Of a stretch of 64,000 nt of DNA, positions 32,082 to 40,919 are shown in pieces (position 1 is the stretch's first letter; every line of letters starts with the position of its first letter). The notes below the pieces were generated by a model. The model searched no databases, had not been told where the DNA came from, and saw only the letters and a program-made list of their open reading frames with translations. The DNA is from Ramlibacter sp. GTDB lineage: Bacteria; Pseudomonadota; Gammaproteobacteria; Burkholderiales; Burkholderiaceae_C. The translations under genes and the position numbers were made by a program. The stretch is taken from contig JAHBZN010000005.1 of assembly GCA_019635415.1 (NCBI GenBank), positions 62,001-126,000 on the forward strand, written 5' to 3'.

Positions 32082-32587
32082 TGAGACGCCTGCTCTCGGC
32101 CACCGAGACGGTGGCCGCGATTTTCCTGCTGCTGATTGCCGTGCTCACGGCGGGCAATGTGGTGTTGCGGGACGTGTTCAGCGTCCAGATCCCGGACTGG
32201 TTCGACGGTTCGCGCATGCTGCAGGGCATCGCCCTGTTCTGGGGTTTTGCGCTGGCCACGTACTACGGCAGCCATATCTGCGTGGACATCGTCTGGGAAC
32301 ACCTCAAGCCCGCAGGGCAGCGCCGCATGGACCTGGCCGCCACGGCCGTCACGGCGGCCTTTCTCGTTCCCATGGCCTGGATGGTGTGGGTCAAGGTCGC
32401 GGGCACCGGACACCAGGGCACCATGGACCTGCGCATGCCGCTTCAGTGGTTCTATGCGGTTGCGGCGCTGGGGGCCAGCGTGGCTGCCGTGCTGGCGGTC
32501 GTGAGGCTCGGGCAGCTCTGGCTGGGCCGGGCGGCCAGCCCTGAAGCAGCCCCGGATGGCTCGCCTGGAGGCGCGAATGGATCGTGA
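32081..32587 (+). CDS. dctQ: TRAP transporter small permease (DctQ family)
   Basis: This 168-residue, four-helix membrane protein (VAAIFLLLIAVLTAGNVVLR, GIALFWGFALATYYGSHICV, TAAFLVPMAWMVWVKVAG, AVAALGASVAAVLAVVRLG) is the small subunit of the symporter. Its ATG overlaps the dctP stop by one base, so translation is coupled. The dctM start lies inside its last codons. Confidence 0.9.
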   Translation: MRRLLSATETVAAIFLLLIAVLTAGNVVLRDVFSVQIPDWFDGSRMLQGIALFWGFALATYYGSHICVDIVWEHLKPAGQRRMDLAATAVTAAFLVPMAWMVWVKVAGTGHQGTMDLRMPLQWFYAVAALGASVAAVLAVVRLGQLWLGRAASPEAAPDGSPGGANGS

Positions 32588-33878
32588 TCTGGTGGCCCTG
32601 CTGGGCTTTGTGGGGATGTTTGCGCTCATGGCTGTCCGGGTGCCCATTGGCGTGGCCATGGGCATCGCCGGCATCGGTGGCTTCGCGGCGTTGTCGGGCC
32701 TCAAGCCAGCCCTCAACTTGCTGGCGAACGTGCCGCTTTCCGTGGTCACGGACTACAACCTCAGCGTCATCCCCATGTTCATCCTGATGGGGGCCTTTGC
32801 CTCGCATTCGGGCATGAGCACGGAGTTGTTTGCCGCGGGCCGAGCCTGGCTGGGGCATCGCCGCGGCGGGCTCGCGCTGGCTTCCATCGCCGCCTGCGGT
32901 GGCTTCTCGGCGATCAATGGGTCCTCGGTGGCCACCGCCGCCACCATGACGCAGGTCGCACTGCCCGAAATGCGTCGCGCCGGCTACAGTCCCGGCTTCT
33001 CCGCGGGCTTGATCGCGGCCGGGGGCACGCTGGGCATCATGATCCCGCCCTCCGTGATCATGGTGCTGTACGGCATCATGACCGAAACCGACATCACGAA
33101 GCTGTTCGCTGCGGGCATCATCCCCGGCATCATGGCCGTGGCGTTCTACAGCGCCGTGGTCGCGTTCGTGAGCTGGTACTGGCCCGCCTCCATGCCACGC
33201 GGCGAACGCCACGGCTGGGCCGAGCGCCTGTCTTCACTGCGAGAGCTCTGGGCCGTGCTGGTGCTGTTCGTGTTTGTGCTGGGCGGCATCTACGGCGGGC
33301 TGTTCACGGTGCAGGAGGCTGCCGGTGTCGGCGCCGTCGGGACACTGGCCATCGGCCTGGCGCGGCGACGCCTGAAGTGGCCGCAGATCAAGGCAGCTCT
33401 GATCGAGGCCCTGAGGGTGTCCTCGGCGATCATGATGATTGTGGTGGGCGCCTACCTGTTCGGTTATTTCCTCACCATCACGCAGTTCACCCAGAAAGCC
33501 GTCGAGCTGCTGGTGCACCTCCCGGTGGGCGCCTACGGGGTGCTTGCGCTCATCATGGTGGGCTACCTGATCCTGGGCGCCGTGATGGACGAACTCGCCA
33601 TGATCCTGTTGACGGTACCCATCGTGTTTCCGGCCATGATGCAGCTGGGCTTTGACCCGGTGTGGTTCGGCGTGATCATCGTGATGGCGGTGACCTTCGG
33701 CATGATCTGCCCTCCGGTGGGCATGAACGTGTTTGTCATCAACTCGATTGCGCGGGATGTGCCGCTGGGCGCCATCTACCGTGGCACGCTGCCGTTCATC
33801 GCGGTGGACGTGGTGCGCCTCGTGATTCTGTGCGCCTTCCCCGCCATTTCGCTGTGGCTGCCGGGTTTCGTCCGGTAG
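32577..33878 (+). CDS. dctM: TRAP transporter large permease (DctM family)
   Basis: This 433-residue protein forms the sodium-coupled transport channel with about 12 membrane segments. Family motifs are MAVRVPIGVAMGIAGIGGFA, LSVIPMFILMGAFASHSG, ACGGFSAINGSSVATAATMT, GGTLGIMIPPSVIMVLYGI and GMICPPVGMNVFVINSIA. ATG 32577 is preferred because GGAG lies 6 bases upstream; the longer frame starts at 32556. It overlaps dctQ by 11 bases. Confidence 0.94.
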   Translation: MDRDLVALLGFVGMFALMAVRVPIGVAMGIAGIGGFAALSGLKPALNLLANVPLSVVTDYNLSVIPMFILMGAFASHSGMSTELFAAGRAWLGHRRGGLALASIAACGGFSAINGSSVATAATMTQVALPEMRRAGYSPGFSAGLIAAGGTLGIMIPPSVIMVLYGIMTETDITKLFAAGIIPGIMAVAFYSAVVAFVSWYWPASMPRGERHGWAERLSSLRELWAVLVLFVFVLGGIYGGLFTVQEAAGVGAVGTLAIGLARRRLKWPQIKAALIEALRVSSAIMMIVVGAYLFGYFLTITQFTQKAVELLVHLPVGAYGVLALIMVGYLILGAVMDELAMILLTVPIVFPAMMQLGFDPVWFGVIIVMAVTFGMICPPVGMNVFVINSIARDVPLGAIYRGTLPFIAVDVVRLVILCAFPAISLWLPGFVR

Positions 33879-33880
33879 CG

Positions 33881-34585
33881 CTAACCCAGCACGATGACCC
33901 GGGCGGTCGGGACGCGGGCCAGCGGGTTGTAGCCCGCCATACCCGCGCGCACCTGCGGTTCCTGGTGGGTGGCGATGCGCTTGCGCTGCTCCGCCGTGGC
34001 CAGCCGCATCTGCTCGGCCAGTTCCGGCTCGAGGCGGATGGTCACGGGCGTTGCCATGTCCAGCGTGCCGGGCGCCTGCTCGGGCACCGGCCATGAGATC
34101 GCAAGTGTCCCGTTGACCAACTGGATGGCCTGGGCATGCGGCGGAAACAGGTGCTGCACCGCCAGCCAGAGGGCGGTGCGCGCGGGATCCATGGCGCGCG
34201 ACTCGACGCCCGCCGCGCCAGAGGTTTCCTCGTCCCGGCCTCGTACCCAGGCGATCGCTTCGTCCTTGGAGGCAAACACCCTGAGCCGGGCGCCGCGCGC
34301 CCTGGCGATCTTTTCGCTGGTCCGCGTGATCTTGCTGGCCGGCACGACCGACGCCACGCGCGCCAGGTGCGACAGGCTCCGGGCCACTTGCTCCCCGACC
34401 TGCATCTGCCCGGTGAAGTGCATTTCGCCTTCCAGGTCGAGCAGGTCAAACAGCAGGCGCTGGTCGCCCTGTGCCTGGGTCAGGGTTCCCAGCTTGCGGA
34501 TCAGTTCCAGGAGCGGTTCCAGCGCGACATGGCCCGTCAGCGCGACGTCCATGTAGTCCGGCAGGCGCACGATCTGAAACTGCAT
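33881..34585 (-). CDS. STAS/SpoIIAA-like domain protein of unknown function
   Basis: This 234-residue soluble protein has an N-terminal half resembling the SpoIIAA-like STAS fold (QFQIVRLPDYMDVALTGHVA, LLFDLLDLEGEMHFTGQMQ, then RLRVFASKDEAIAWV). A C-terminal half of about 110 residues is unrecognised (LWLAVQHLFPPHAQAIQLVN, TIRLEPELAEQMRLATAEQR). STAS domains are often protein-interaction or anti-sigma-antagonist modules, but no serine switch can be assigned. It is convergent with dctM, with only 2 bases between stops. Confidence 0.55.
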   Translation of the reverse strand: MQFQIVRLPDYMDVALTGHVALEPLLELIRKLGTLTQAQGDQRLLFDLLDLEGEMHFTGQMQVGEQVARSLSHLARVASVVPASKITRTSEKIARARGARLRVFASKDEAIAWVRGRDEETSGAAGVESRAMDPARTALWLAVQHLFPPHAQAIQLVNGTLAISWPVPEQAPGTLDMATPVTIRLEPELAEQMRLATAEQRKRIATHQEPQVRAGMAGYNPLARVPTARVIVLG

Positions 34586-34594
34586 CGGTGCATC

Positions 34595-35386
34595 TTATGG
34601 CGTGGGGCCCGGGCCCATGCCGTGGCATTTCTTGTATTTCTTTCCGCTGCCGCAAGGGCAGGGATCGTTGCGGCCGGGCTCGGGCTGCTTGCGCAGGGCC
34701 TGCACGCGCGGTCCCAGGCTCCGCCAGAGCTGACGTAGGTCGTAGACCGCCCAGATGGCCGCGCCAAATTCGTCCAGGCGCCGATCGCTGACGCTGGGCG
34801 GGCCGTTCTCGGTGAACATGGACACGGTGGGTGGGTCCCGGTCGTCTTCCGTCAACGCCACGATCGCACTGAGCGCATCGTCAAGCATGCGGGCCGCATC
34901 GGGGTCGCGTGGCGGTGCCCAGTCCTCTGGCCAGGTTTCCACGGCATACAGGAAGCCCAGGGCCCAGACCTGCGCGAAGGCGGGCAGCCCTGCCAGGTCG
35001 GTGTCGCCGCGGTCTTCTTCCGGCAAAGCCAGCACCGCGCCGCGCGTGTCCAGCGCCTCGGGCTGATAGGTACGCTCATCGTCCGGGGACTGCACCGGCG
35101 CGTCGAGCGCATGGCCCACCTCGGCCCAGCGCCTGCGCCATCGCAGCACGAACTCCATGTGGGCCATGGGCTGGAACACGTCGCCCAGCAGCACGGGCCA
35201 GTATTCGTCGGGCTCCACAGCCCGTCTGGAGCAGACCAGCGCCGCGAGGAAGCCCTCGCAAAATTCCCACTGCGGAACTTCCTCGTCCTGCTGGCGCAGG
35301 GCGTCGAGTTCCGCGTCCAGGGCATCGAAATCTTCGGGGGTCAGGGGTGTGGCAGGTGCGGGGGCACCGGTGAGAGCTGGGTTCAT
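34595..35386 (-). CDS. UPF0149 / YecA family protein with C-terminal SEC-C zinc motif
   Basis: This 263-residue protein has an N-terminal UPF0149 (YecA) helical domain (LTPEDFDALDAELDALRQ, VPQWEFCEGFLAALVC, YWPVLLGDVF) and a C-terminal SEC-C motif NDPCPCGSGKKYKKCHG, the zinc-binding module also found at the SecA C-terminus. E. coli YecA associates with ribosomes and SecA-related clients; the role here is unproven. Its start is followed upstream by the long non-coding leader of the chemosensory operon. Confidence 0.85.
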   Translation of the reverse strand: MNPALTGAPAPATPLTPEDFDALDAELDALRQQDEEVPQWEFCEGFLAALVCSRRAVEPDEYWPVLLGDVFQPMAHMEFVLRWRRRWAEVGHALDAPVQSPDDERTYQPEALDTRGAVLALPEEDRGDTDLAGLPAFAQVWALGFLYAVETWPEDWAPPRDPDAARMLDDALSAIVALTEDDRDPPTVSMFTENGPPSVSDRRLDEFGAAIWAVYDLRQLWRSLGPRVQALRKQPEPGRNDPCPCGSGKKYKKCHGMGPGPTP

Positions 35387-35730
35387 GGCTGCAGGCGGCG
35401 AAAGGGGCGGCAGAAAAAGGCGCCTGGGTCAGTGTATCTGCGGGCGTTGCGAGTCAGGTGTGCCTGTGACACAACAGTTAGCCCGAGGCCGGTTTTGGTC
35501 ACCTTCATGTGCCCAACTTCGTCAAATCGCCGGGGGAAACCCTCAATTTGGCCAACCCCGTCAGAAGAAACACGTCGTGCAGCCGCGGCAAGGGCTGGCG
35601 CGTGTTTTGCAGTGCAGTACCGAGGCACGAATCTGCCTTGACCCGCCCTCAACACCAGACGTAACGAGACGTGACACCATTGCGAGTTTCAGATACAACG
35701 CTGAAGTACGGAGACAACTAGAGCATCACA
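35387..35730. other. 344-bp intergenic region upstream of the chemosensory operon
   Basis: No supported gene is present. The space separates the divergent UPF0149 gene and the first receptor gene, so promoters for both must lie here. It is less GC-rich than the flanks. I could not identify a convincing sigma-28 or sigma-70 promoter by eye. A GGAG at about 35710 is rather far (about 17 bases) from ATG 35731. Confidence 0.4.
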
Positions 35731-37284
35731 ATGGCAGTAACGACTGTGACCTCGCTCGAGTACCGCGAGGCAAGGCCCGTTGAGCGGCATTCGCAACCCC
35801 AAAAACAGGAACTTTCGTTGAGTACGAGTGTTCTGACTGGATTTGGGGGGATGTTGCTCGTCCTGATCCTCGTGACCGGTATCGGTGCGTTCTATGCCAC
35901 GGGGCTCGCCCGCTTCGCCATCCTGGGGTTGGGGGGCGCGGGGGTGGTTGCGGGAGGGGTGATGGCCCGGTGGGTGCACCAGCGTGTCACGGCCCCCTTG
36001 CGCAGTGCCCTGAACATTGCCCGGCGCATCACCTCGGGGGACCTGTCCGGCGCTGTCCAGGTGGACGCCGGCGGCGACATAGGACGATTGATGCAATCGC
36101 TCAAGGACATGCACGCGCGCATGTTCGGTATCGTGAGCGAGGTCCGCACTGGCACCACCACGGTGGCGGCCACCTCTTCGCAGATGAGCCGCGACAACGA
36201 AGCCCTGTCCGAGCGCACTGAAACCCAGGTCGGCTCGATCCAGGATACGGCAGCGTCCATGGAGGAGCTGACCGCCGCAGTCCGACAGAGCGCGGACAAC
36301 ACACAGCAGGCCAATGCCATTGTGCTGGCGGCCTCCGAGGCGGCTGCGCAGGGAGGAGCCCTGATGAACGAGGTGGTCAACACCATGGGCTCGATCCGGG
36401 AGAGTTCGCGCAGCATCGTCGAGATCATCAGCGTGATTGACGGCATTGCATTCCAGACCAACATCCTCGCGTTGAACGCAGCGGTGGAAGCGGCGCGTGC
36501 CGGCGACCAGGGACGCGGCTTTGCTGTCGTGGCCAGCGAAGTCAGAACCCTGGCGCAGCGCTGCGCCAGTGCCGCCCGCGAGATCAAGGCGCTCATTGGC
36601 AACTCGGTGGAGAAGGTGGATGCCGGTGGCCGGCTCGTCGACAACGCCGGCGCCGCGATGGTGGAGATCGTGGCGGCGGTGCGCCAGGTGGCCGGCCTGC
36701 TGAGCCAGCTCGACGTGAGCAGCCGAGAGCAAAGCGCCGGCATTGAAGCCATCAATCAGGCCATTGCCAAGATCGAGCGGACCACCCAGCGCAACGCCAC
36801 GTTGGTGGAGGGGGCCGGCAAGACCGCCACCACCCTGAACGAACAGGCGGTGGCTTTGATGAAGGCGGTGGCCGGCTTCAACCTGGGCGACCGTGAGCAC
36901 GGCAGCGAGCAGGAAGCTGTTGCCATGGTCAAGCGGGCCTGCGAGTTCCATCGCAAGCAAGGGCGCGATCAATTGATCGCTGACGTCAACAAGCTGGGCC
37001 AGGGCCAGTTTGTCGATCGTGACCTGTACCTGATGGTCATCGATGCCAACGCCGTGTTCCTGGCACATGGCAACAATCCGCGGGTGCTCGGGCTGGGACC
37101 GAAGAGCAAGGATGTGGATGGGCGGCTGTTTGTCCAGGAAATGGTCCAGGCCACGCGCACGCACAATGGCGTCTGGGTGGATTACAAGTGGGCGCACCCC
37201 GTGACCAACGCGATCCTGACCAAGGCCACCTATCTGGAGCGCGCCGGAGATGTGCTCATCGGCTGCGGTATTTACAAGAACTGA
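35731..37284 (+). CDS. Methyl-accepting chemotaxis protein with C-terminal Cache domain
   Basis: This 517-residue receptor has two adjacent membrane segments (about 35-56 and 61-78) with almost no periplasmic loop. A HAMP region follows (79-132), then a complete signalling hairpin (IISVIDGIAFQTNILALNAA, then VEAARAGDQGRGFAVVASEV). The last ~120 residues form a single-Cache-like domain (DLYLMVIDANAVFLAHGNNP, DGRLFVQEMVQATR, GDVLIGCGIYKN). Placing Cache after the signalling domain puts it in the cytoplasm, unlike the usual periplasmic Cache sensors. It is the first gene of the operon, three bases before the kinase gene. Confidence 0.9.
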   Translation: MAVTTVTSLEYREARPVERHSQPQKQELSLSTSVLTGFGGMLLVLILVTGIGAFYATGLARFAILGLGGAGVVAGGVMARWVHQRVTAPLRSALNIARRITSGDLSGAVQVDAGGDIGRLMQSLKDMHARMFGIVSEVRTGTTTVAATSSQMSRDNEALSERTETQVGSIQDTAASMEELTAAVRQSADNTQQANAIVLAASEAAAQGGALMNEVVNTMGSIRESSRSIVEIISVIDGIAFQTNILALNAAVEAARAGDQGRGFAVVASEVRTLAQRCASAAREIKALIGNSVEKVDAGGRLVDNAGAAMVEIVAAVRQVAGLLSQLDVSSREQSAGIEAINQAIAKIERTTQRNATLVEGAGKTATTLNEQAVALMKAVAGFNLGDREHGSEQEAVAMVKRACEFHRKQGRDQLIADVNKLGQGQFVDRDLYLMVIDANAVFLAHGNNPRVLGLGPKSKDVDGRLFVQEMVQATRTHNGVWVDYKWAHPVTNAILTKATYLERAGDVLIGCGIYKN

Positions 37285-37287
37285 GCG

Positions 37288-38883
37288 ATGTCCGGTCATT
37301 CATTCAAAGAGGCGGATTCGCATTTCGTCCCCACCGAAGCAGCGCCACTGGAACCGCTGGGGGACTACGAGTCCGAGCCGGCTTCCCAGACACCCGCCGC
37401 GCTGGACGACGGCACGGTGGCCACGTTCCTGTACGCGCGCGTGCACAACTTTTCGGCCGCCTGCCAGACCATGGGGGCGGCGGAACTGACATCCTTTGTC
37501 AACGAAGTCCGGCGCATACTGTCCGCAGCGGCGCTTGACCTGGGGGGCGAGATCGCACAACGGCGGCCCGATTCGATCCTCTGTGTGTTCTCGCACAACC
37601 CGAGCGACCGCGTGCCCACGGATGCCAAGCGCGCCCTGCACGCGGCCATTCTGACCGTGCACGAGTGCGTGAATCTGGCGGCCCGGGTCGCGGCCCGGCC
37701 GCAGGCGGCGGGGACCCCGGCACTGTCCATGGCCGTGGGGGTGCATCTGGGCGTGGCCGAAGTCACACCGCGCGCGGTCAACAAAAGCCATGCCACAGTG
37801 CATGCGGCCGGTGAAGCCGTGGAGATCGCACGCCTGCTGGAGGTGGTGGCAGCGGACATGCACTGGAGTGTGGTGGCTTCGCTGGGGGCGCGTCAGGCGG
37901 GCGGAACCCGGGTTGACGCCGGCCGTTGCGGCACACTCGGACTGCCGGACGACAGCTTTCTCGAAGTCGTGGAAATCACCGGGCTGGTGCCGCGCAAGGG
38001 CTCGACCACACCCCAGAGCCACTACGAATCGTTGCGCGAGTCCTTGCGCAAGAACCAGCAACTGTCGCGCAGCGCGGTTCAGGGTGCCGGGCACATGGTG
38101 ATCGAGGACTACCGGTTGATCCGCAAGATCGGCGAGGGGGGCAATGCCACCATCTATCTGGCGCAGCCGTTTGCCGGCGGTCCCACGCAGGTGCTGAAAG
38201 TCCTGCGTCCCGACAACGGGGACCGGGTCATGGGGTTGCAGCGGTTCATCCAGGAGTTCGCGCTGCTGGCGGGCATCGAGCATCCCAATGTGGCTCGCAT
38301 CTTCAAGCAGGGCTTCTCGGGTGACAGCGCCTACATCGCCATGGAATATTTCCCGGTCGGTGACCTGCGCAGCCGCATGGTCAAGGCCATGGATCCCGGA
38401 GTGGCGCTCTATTACCTGCGCCAGATCGCGTCGGGCCTCGAGGCGATTCACCAGGTGGGTATCGTCCACCGTGACCTCAAGCCGGACAACGTCATGATGC
38501 GCCAGGACGGCATTGTGGCCATTGCCGACTTCGGCGTTGCCAAGCAGGTGTCGATGCAGATCACCGACACGGGGGCCGGCGAGAGCGTGGGCACGCCGTA
38601 CTACCTGAGTCCGGAGCAGGCGCTCGGCCGACCTGTGGATGCCCGCAGCGACATCTACAGCCTGGGTGTGGTGGCCTATGAAATGCTGACCGGCAGCAAA
38701 CCGTACCGCGCCGAGACTGCTCAGGCCTTGCTGCAATTGCACGTGAGCGCGCCCGTGCCGGTTCTGCCCCCCAGCCACCGCAAGTTGCAGCCGGTGCTGG
38801 ATCGCATGATGGCCAAGGACCCGGCTGGACGCTATGCGTCGGCCTCGGAGCTGCTGGATGCGCTGGAGGCGTTGGGCGCATGA
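37288..38883 (+). CDS. Ser/Thr protein kinase with N-terminal nucleotide-cyclase-like domain
   Basis: This 531-residue cytoplasmic protein has two parts. Residues about 44-230 resemble a class III nucleotide cyclase (TFLYARVHNFSAACQTMGAA, MAVGVHLGVAEVTPRAV), but the metal-binding Asp of the FxDIxGFT motif is absent and the second Asp region reads RRPDSILCVF, so cyclase activity is unlikely. Residues 275-525 are a complete Hanks-type kinase: IGEGGNATIYLA, Lys304, HRDLKPDN (catalytic Asp396), DFG 414-416, TPYYLSPEQALG. It overlaps the next kinase by ATGA. It probably phosphorylates chemosensory or downstream proteins. Confidence 0.9.
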   Translation: MSGHSFKEADSHFVPTEAAPLEPLGDYESEPASQTPAALDDGTVATFLYARVHNFSAACQTMGAAELTSFVNEVRRILSAAALDLGGEIAQRRPDSILCVFSHNPSDRVPTDAKRALHAAILTVHECVNLAARVAARPQAAGTPALSMAVGVHLGVAEVTPRAVNKSHATVHAAGEAVEIARLLEVVAADMHWSVVASLGARQAGGTRVDAGRCGTLGLPDDSFLEVVEITGLVPRKGSTTPQSHYESLRESLRKNQQLSRSAVQGAGHMVIEDYRLIRKIGEGGNATIYLAQPFAGGPTQVLKVLRPDNGDRVMGLQRFIQEFALLAGIEHPNVARIFKQGFSGDSAYIAMEYFPVGDLRSRMVKAMDPGVALYYLRQIASGLEAIHQVGIVHRDLKPDNVMMRQDGIVAIADFGVAKQVSMQITDTGAGESVGTPYYLSPEQALGRPVDARSDIYSLGVVAYEMLTGSKPYRAETAQALLQLHVSAPVPVLPPSHRKLQPVLDRMMAKDPAGRYASASELLDALEALGA

Positions 38884-39674
38884 ACCCGATCCCCGGTTAC
38901 CACATCGAGGCGGAGCTGGGCCGCGGCCGCTTCTCGACCGTGTATCGCGCGGTCCAGGTGCAGGCCCACCGAAAGGTCGCCCTGAAGGTGGTGCCGAGCT
39001 CGCACCTCGTTCGCATGGGCCAGCGGGCCGACTTCGGCTCCGAGTTCGACGCCCTGGCGGCTCTGGCGCACTCGCGCGTCATCCCGGCGCACGACCATGG
39101 ACTGCATGACGGCCGGGCCTACCTGGCGCTGGAAGTCGCGGCGGGCCCTGCTTTCGAGGGGGCGTCCGGAGCGTTGGACCCGTCGCGGGTTCACGCCATC
39201 CTGCGGGACGTGGCGCAGGCACTGGCCTCGATTCATGCCCAGGGCTGGGTGCACCGGGACCTCAAGCCCGCCAATTTGCTGCGATGCGCTGACGGCGCGC
39301 TGGTCCTCGGCGACCTGGGCAGTGCCTGCCGTCAGGCTGAGCGGGGCACCCTGCCCGCGGGTGTCGTGATCGGAACGCCGAAGTACGCCGCTCCCGAACA
39401 GGGCCAGGGGGCCGTCGCGCAGCCATCGGCGGACGTATACAGTCTGGGCATCCTGCTTCACGAATTGTTGACGGGCCGGGCGCCTTATCCCGGAGAAACT
39501 TTGACCGAACTGTTCAGTCAGCACCAGATGGCCCCTGTGCCCAGGCTGCCTCAGGCGCTGGCGTACTGGCAGCCGCTGCTCGACGCCATGCTGGCGAAGG
39601 CGCCGGGGGACCGTCTGAGCGACGGCCTGGCCGTGCTCCATGAACTGTCGCGGTTGCCTAAAGGTCTATCTTGA
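38880..39674 (+). CDS. Ser/Thr protein kinase (minimal Hanks-type)
   Basis: This 264-residue protein is a kinase domain only: LGRGRFSTVYRA glycine loop, VALKVV with Lys36, HRDLKPANLL with Asp127, GTPKYAAPEQG and DVYSLGILLHELLTG. The metal motif is DLG (145-147) rather than DFG; DLG kinases can be active. It has no sensor or membrane segment, so control must come from partners. The start overlaps the preceding kinase by 4 bases and its stop overlaps the next TTG start. Confidence 0.9.
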   Translation: MNPIPGYHIEAELGRGRFSTVYRAVQVQAHRKVALKVVPSSHLVRMGQRADFGSEFDALAALAHSRVIPAHDHGLHDGRAYLALEVAAGPAFEGASGALDPSRVHAILRDVAQALASIHAQGWVHRDLKPANLLRCADGALVLGDLGSACRQAERGTLPAGVVIGTPKYAAPEQGQGAVAQPSADVYSLGILLHELLTGRAPYPGETLTELFSQHQMAPVPRLPQALAYWQPLLDAMLAKAPGDRLSDGLAVLHELSRLPKGLS

Positions 39675-40537
39675 ACTCCAACGAACACTACCTTGTCGAC
39701 GTGATCGGCTTCAATGAAGTCGAACGATCGATGCTCTCCAGCATCTTCGCGCTGGCGACCCGGCGCGATCCGGGTTTTGCCCAGTTCGAGCCCGGATCGT
39801 CGGGACGCAGCCCCGACATCTACCTGGTGGATTCCGACAACCCTGCCGCGTTCAACGAGTACATGTCGCTGCACCGGCGCTCGGGGCTGCCTGCCGTGCT
39901 GGTGGGCGCGCAGTCGCGCGGCAGCTCGGAGCCGCTGTTGCCGCGACCGCTGCAGTGGGCCAAATTGCTGCAGGCCCTGGATGATCGCCTGGGCGGTGAT
40001 GAGGACCAACCGGTGACCCGTGCGGTACCCGAGCCCCCGACCTCGCTTCGCCACAGCATGCCGGGCAATGCATTCGGTCGCTCCACGCCGTCGCAGGCCG
40101 GGGCGTCCGACCCCGTGGCGCAGAAGCGCGTGCTGGGCGACGCTGTGCTGGTGGTGGATGACAACGCCACCGTCCGCGCGTTCATGCAGGCCAAGCTGGC
40201 GCCGTTCGGTTTTGAGGTGGATATTGCCGAAACCGGTGAGGAGGCCATTGGCCTGAGTGGCAGCCAGGAATATGCGTGCGTGTTCCTTGATGTGGTGCTG
40301 CCGGGCATCGACGGCTACCAGGTCTGCAAGCTGATCAAGTCGAACAAGCAGGCCATCAAGAAGACTGCGGTGGTCATGCTGACCAGCCGAAGCTCCCCTT
40401 TCGACAAGCTGCGTGGGTCGCTCGCGGGTTGCGACGAGTACCTCACCAAGCCGCTGGACGAGGACCGCCTGCTGGAGGTCATCGCCAAGTTCCTGCCGAA
40501 CAGCCGCAAACACAAGGAGCGCCGCGCGCGCAAGTGA
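39671..40537 (+). CDS. Two-domain response regulator with C-terminal receiver
   Basis: In this 288-residue protein the C-terminal half is a full receiver domain: acidic pair Asp163/Asp164, phosphoacceptor Asp207 (VFLDVVLPGIDGYQVCKLIK), Thr238 and Lys260 (EYLTKPLDEDRL), resembling PilG/twitching regulators. Residues 1-110 look like a degenerate receiver or novel N-terminal domain (PDIYLVDSDNPAAFNEYMS), joined by a proline/serine linker. A basic tail (SRKHKERRARK) ends it. The start is TTG 39671 with AAAGG upstream, overlapping the kinase stop. Confidence 0.88.
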   Translation: MNSNEHYLVDVIGFNEVERSMLSSIFALATRRDPGFAQFEPGSSGRSPDIYLVDSDNPAAFNEYMSLHRRSGLPAVLVGAQSRGSSEPLLPRPLQWAKLLQALDDRLGGDEDQPVTRAVPEPPTSLRHSMPGNAFGRSTPSQAGASDPVAQKRVLGDAVLVVDDNATVRAFMQAKLAPFGFEVDIAETGEEAIGLSGSQEYACVFLDVVLPGIDGYQVCKLIKSNKQAIKKTAVVMLTSRSSPFDKLRGSLAGCDEYLTKPLDEDRLLEVIAKFLPNSRKHKERRARK

Positions 40538-40541
40538 CCGC

Positions 40542-40904
40542 ATGAACAAGTCTATTCTCGTTGTGGACGACACCCGTTCGATGCGCAAGATGGTGGCTGC
40601 GGTGTTGGCGGGCGCGGGGTACGAGGTGTCGGAAGCCGGTGATGGCGTCGAGGCCCTGGAACTGGCCCGCACGCGCCAGTTTGACCTGGTCGTCACCGAT
40701 CACAACATGCCTCGCATGGACGGAGTGACCCTGGTGGGCGAGCTGCGCAAGCTCGCGTTGTATGACGCCGTGGCGCTGATCGTCCTCTCCACCGAGGTGG
40801 ATCCCGCTCTCAAGCAGAAGGGCCGCGAGGCCGGCGCCACAGGCTGGATGGCCAAGCCGTTCAATCCAGAACGCATGCTCGACATCGTTTCCAAATTTGT
40901 CTGA
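40542..40904 (+). CDS. cheY: CheY-type single-domain response regulator
   Basis: This 120-residue receiver has Asp9/Asp10, phosphoacceptor Asp53 (LVVTDHNMPRMDGVTL), Ser83/Thr84 and Lys105 (GWMAKPFNPERML). It lacks an output domain, so it acts by binding a partner or as a phosphate sink for the CheA encoded 15 bp downstream. Whether it talks to the flagellar motor cannot be judged, since no motor genes are nearby. Confidence 0.93.
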   Translation: MNKSILVVDDTRSMRKMVAAVLAGAGYEVSEAGDGVEALELARTRQFDLVVTDHNMPRMDGVTLVGELRKLALYDAVALIVLSTEVDPALKQKGREAGATGWMAKPFNPERMLDIVSKFV

Positions 40905-40919
40905 GGCCGGATAACGCCG

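Noticed and set aside
35383..35655. 90-codon open frame upstream of the UPF0149 gene
   Set aside because: Basic, low-information translation lacking any start signal; overlaps the promoter region of the chemosensory operon.
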